Shown: positions 6,368-6,591 of the stretch, one piece after another
How the letters are laid out: every line of letters begins with the position of its first letter
Position numbering within the stretch: the stretch's first letter is position 1
NCBI GenBank assembly: GCA_021811205.1
Contig: JAJZPK010000145.1
Coordinates: 1 to 6,591, forward strand
Source: Pseudomonadota bacterium
GTDB lineage: Bacteria; Pseudomonadota; Gammaproteobacteria; Burkholderiales; JABEVD01
Length of the DNA: 6,591 nt
Direction: 5' to 3'
Program-made: the position numbers and the translations under genes
Notes under the pieces: model-generated
The model's input: the letters and a program-made list of their open reading frames with translations, nothing else
What the model was told of the DNA's origin: nothing
Database searches by the model: none

Positions 6368-6396
6368 AAGATAGAACAAATATTCGATGCTTGCAA
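6368..6396 (-). promoter_or_regulatory. Candidate promoter of the methyltransferase gene, leaderless
   Basis: On the minus strand TTGCAA (6396-6391) and TATCTT (6373-6368) match the -35 and -10 consensus at four of six positions each, with ideal 17-nt spacing. Transcription would begin about 6362-6360, at or just before the ATG at 6359. This fits the absence of a Shine-Dalgarno sequence. The match is moderate. Confidence 0.4.
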
Positions 6397-6398
6397 GC
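6389..6398. repeat. 10-bp palindrome in the divergent promoter region
   Basis: GCTTGCAAGC is a perfect palindrome. It contains the putative -35 box of the methyltransferase gene and lies directly before the putative -35 of the hpf-like gene. It could be an operator read by both sides, but a single 10-bp palindrome may be chance. Confidence 0.25.
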
Positions 6399-6427
6399 TT
6401 GAATTCGCCCGGCTTTTCCCCTAGAAA
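6399..6427 (+). promoter_or_regulatory. Candidate promoter of the hpf-like gene
   Basis: TTGAAT (6399-6404) and TAGAAA (6422-6427) each match the consensus at four of six positions with 17-nt spacing. Transcription would start near 6434, giving a leader of about 20 nt. If this is the true promoter, the left arm of the inverted repeat at 6413-6445 is not transcribed. No sigma-54 type -24/-12 element was seen. Confidence 0.35.
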
Positions 6428-6445
6428 TGAATTGAAGGGGAAAGG
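6413..6445 (+). promoter_or_regulatory. Inverted repeat overlapping the hpf-like ribosome binding site
   Basis: CTTTTCCCCT (6413-6422) pairs with AGGGGAAAGG (6436-6445) over ten positions, with one G-U pair and a 13-nt loop. The right arm contains most of the Shine-Dalgarno AAAGGAG (6441-6447), which sits 6 nt before the ATG at 6454. In RNA the stem would hide the ribosome binding site; a U4 run (6414-6417) pairs with its AAAG part. As DNA, it overlaps the candidate -10 box and could be an operator. Both readings are inference. Confidence 0.45.
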
Positions 6446-6453
6446 AGTTCATC

Positions 6454-6591
6454 ATGCAAAGACCACTTCAAATCACGACAAGGGATATACCTGAATCGGC
6501 AGCGGTAGATGCCCATATCCGTGAAAAGGTCGACAAACTCGGGCAATTCTATCCGCATATCGTCGGGTGCCATGTCGTCGTCGAAATGCCG
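6454..6591 (+). CDS. HPF/RaiA-family ribosome hibernation factor (partial, 5' end)
   Basis: The first 46 codons are present and the frame is open to the window end. The sequence begins MQRPLQITTRDIPESAAV and continues through DAHIREKVDKLGQFYPHI to VVVEMP, the beta-alpha-beta start of the S30AE/HPF fold: a strand with L-Q-I-T, an amphipathic helix, then a V-rich strand. Such proteins bind the decoding region of the 30S subunit and inactivate ribosomes in stationary phase or stress. The LQIT(F/T)RD start resembles a betaproteobacterial subgroup annotated as HPF/RaiA ribosome-associated proteins, some of which carry a C-terminal cold-shock domain; whether this one does lies outside the window. 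The start is fixed by AAAGGAG at 6441-6447. It is transcribed away from the methyltransferase gene. Confidence 0.85.
   Translation, partial: MQRPLQITTRDIPESAAVDAHIREKVDKLGQFYPHIVGCHVVVEMP

Noticed and set aside
6360..6455. N-terminal extension of the methyltransferase from the ATG at 6455
   Set aside because: It would add 32 residues unlike the family and would cover the promoter and ribosome binding site of the divergent hpf-like gene. RsmI-type proteins start close to the TLYLVP strand.
1..6591. Search for a defence, mobile or otherwise novel multi-gene system
   Set aside because: All complete genes are recognisable housekeeping families with intact motifs; there are no transposases, integrases, att-like repeats, CRISPR repeats or clusters of unknown genes.

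Overview
The window is moderately GC-rich, densely packed chromosomal DNA from a proteobacterium, most likely a betaproteobacterium. The evidence is an RNase E very close to the E. coli enzyme in its catalytic half, transcribed divergently from rluC, followed by rluC - HAD phosphatase (gph-like) - short-form SppA, with an RsmI-like methyltransferase paralogue next to them. This order is familiar from betaproteobacterial chromosomes. The genus cannot be named from the sequence, and the lineage call is inference from synteny and protein resemblance.

Layout from left to right. (1) At 1-19 on the minus strand there is a probable start of a divergent gene, six codons with a strong ribosome binding site. 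(2) A low-molecular-weight protein tyrosine phosphatase (70-546, +) lies behind an extended -10 promoter. (3) RNase E (550-2877, -) converges on it, with only 3 bp between the two stop codons and a perfect 10-bp inverted repeat at the junction. (4) A 278-bp divergent intergenic region (2878-3155) carries the rne leader, with alternative hairpins at the ribosome binding site, and the rluC leader. (5) A tight co-directional group rluC (3156-4079), gph-like (4080-4748) and sppA (4741-5664) has 0-nt spacing and then an 8-bp overlap, so it is almost certainly one operon. (6) The RsmI-like methyltransferase (5661-6359, -) converges on sppA so closely that both stop codons share the palindrome CTAG. 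(7) A 94-bp divergent region separates it from the 5' end of a ribosome hibernation factor gene of the HPF/RaiA family (6454 to the window end, +).

Functionally this is a housekeeping, RNA-centred neighbourhood: mRNA decay and rRNA processing (RNase E), 23S rRNA pseudouridylation (RluC), a probable tetrapyrrole-methylase-fold methyltransferase related to the 16S rRNA enzyme RsmI, and a ribosome-binding hibernation protein, plus a membrane peptidase, a HAD phosphatase and a tyrosine phosphatase. I see no mobile element, CRISPR array, tRNA or rRNA, and no sign of a novel multi-gene system. The points worth a second look are regulatory or structural: hairpins covering the hpf-like and rne ribosome binding sites, an inverted repeat acting at a convergent junction, a possibly leaderless methyltransferase transcript, and a degenerate repeat array in the RNase E tail.
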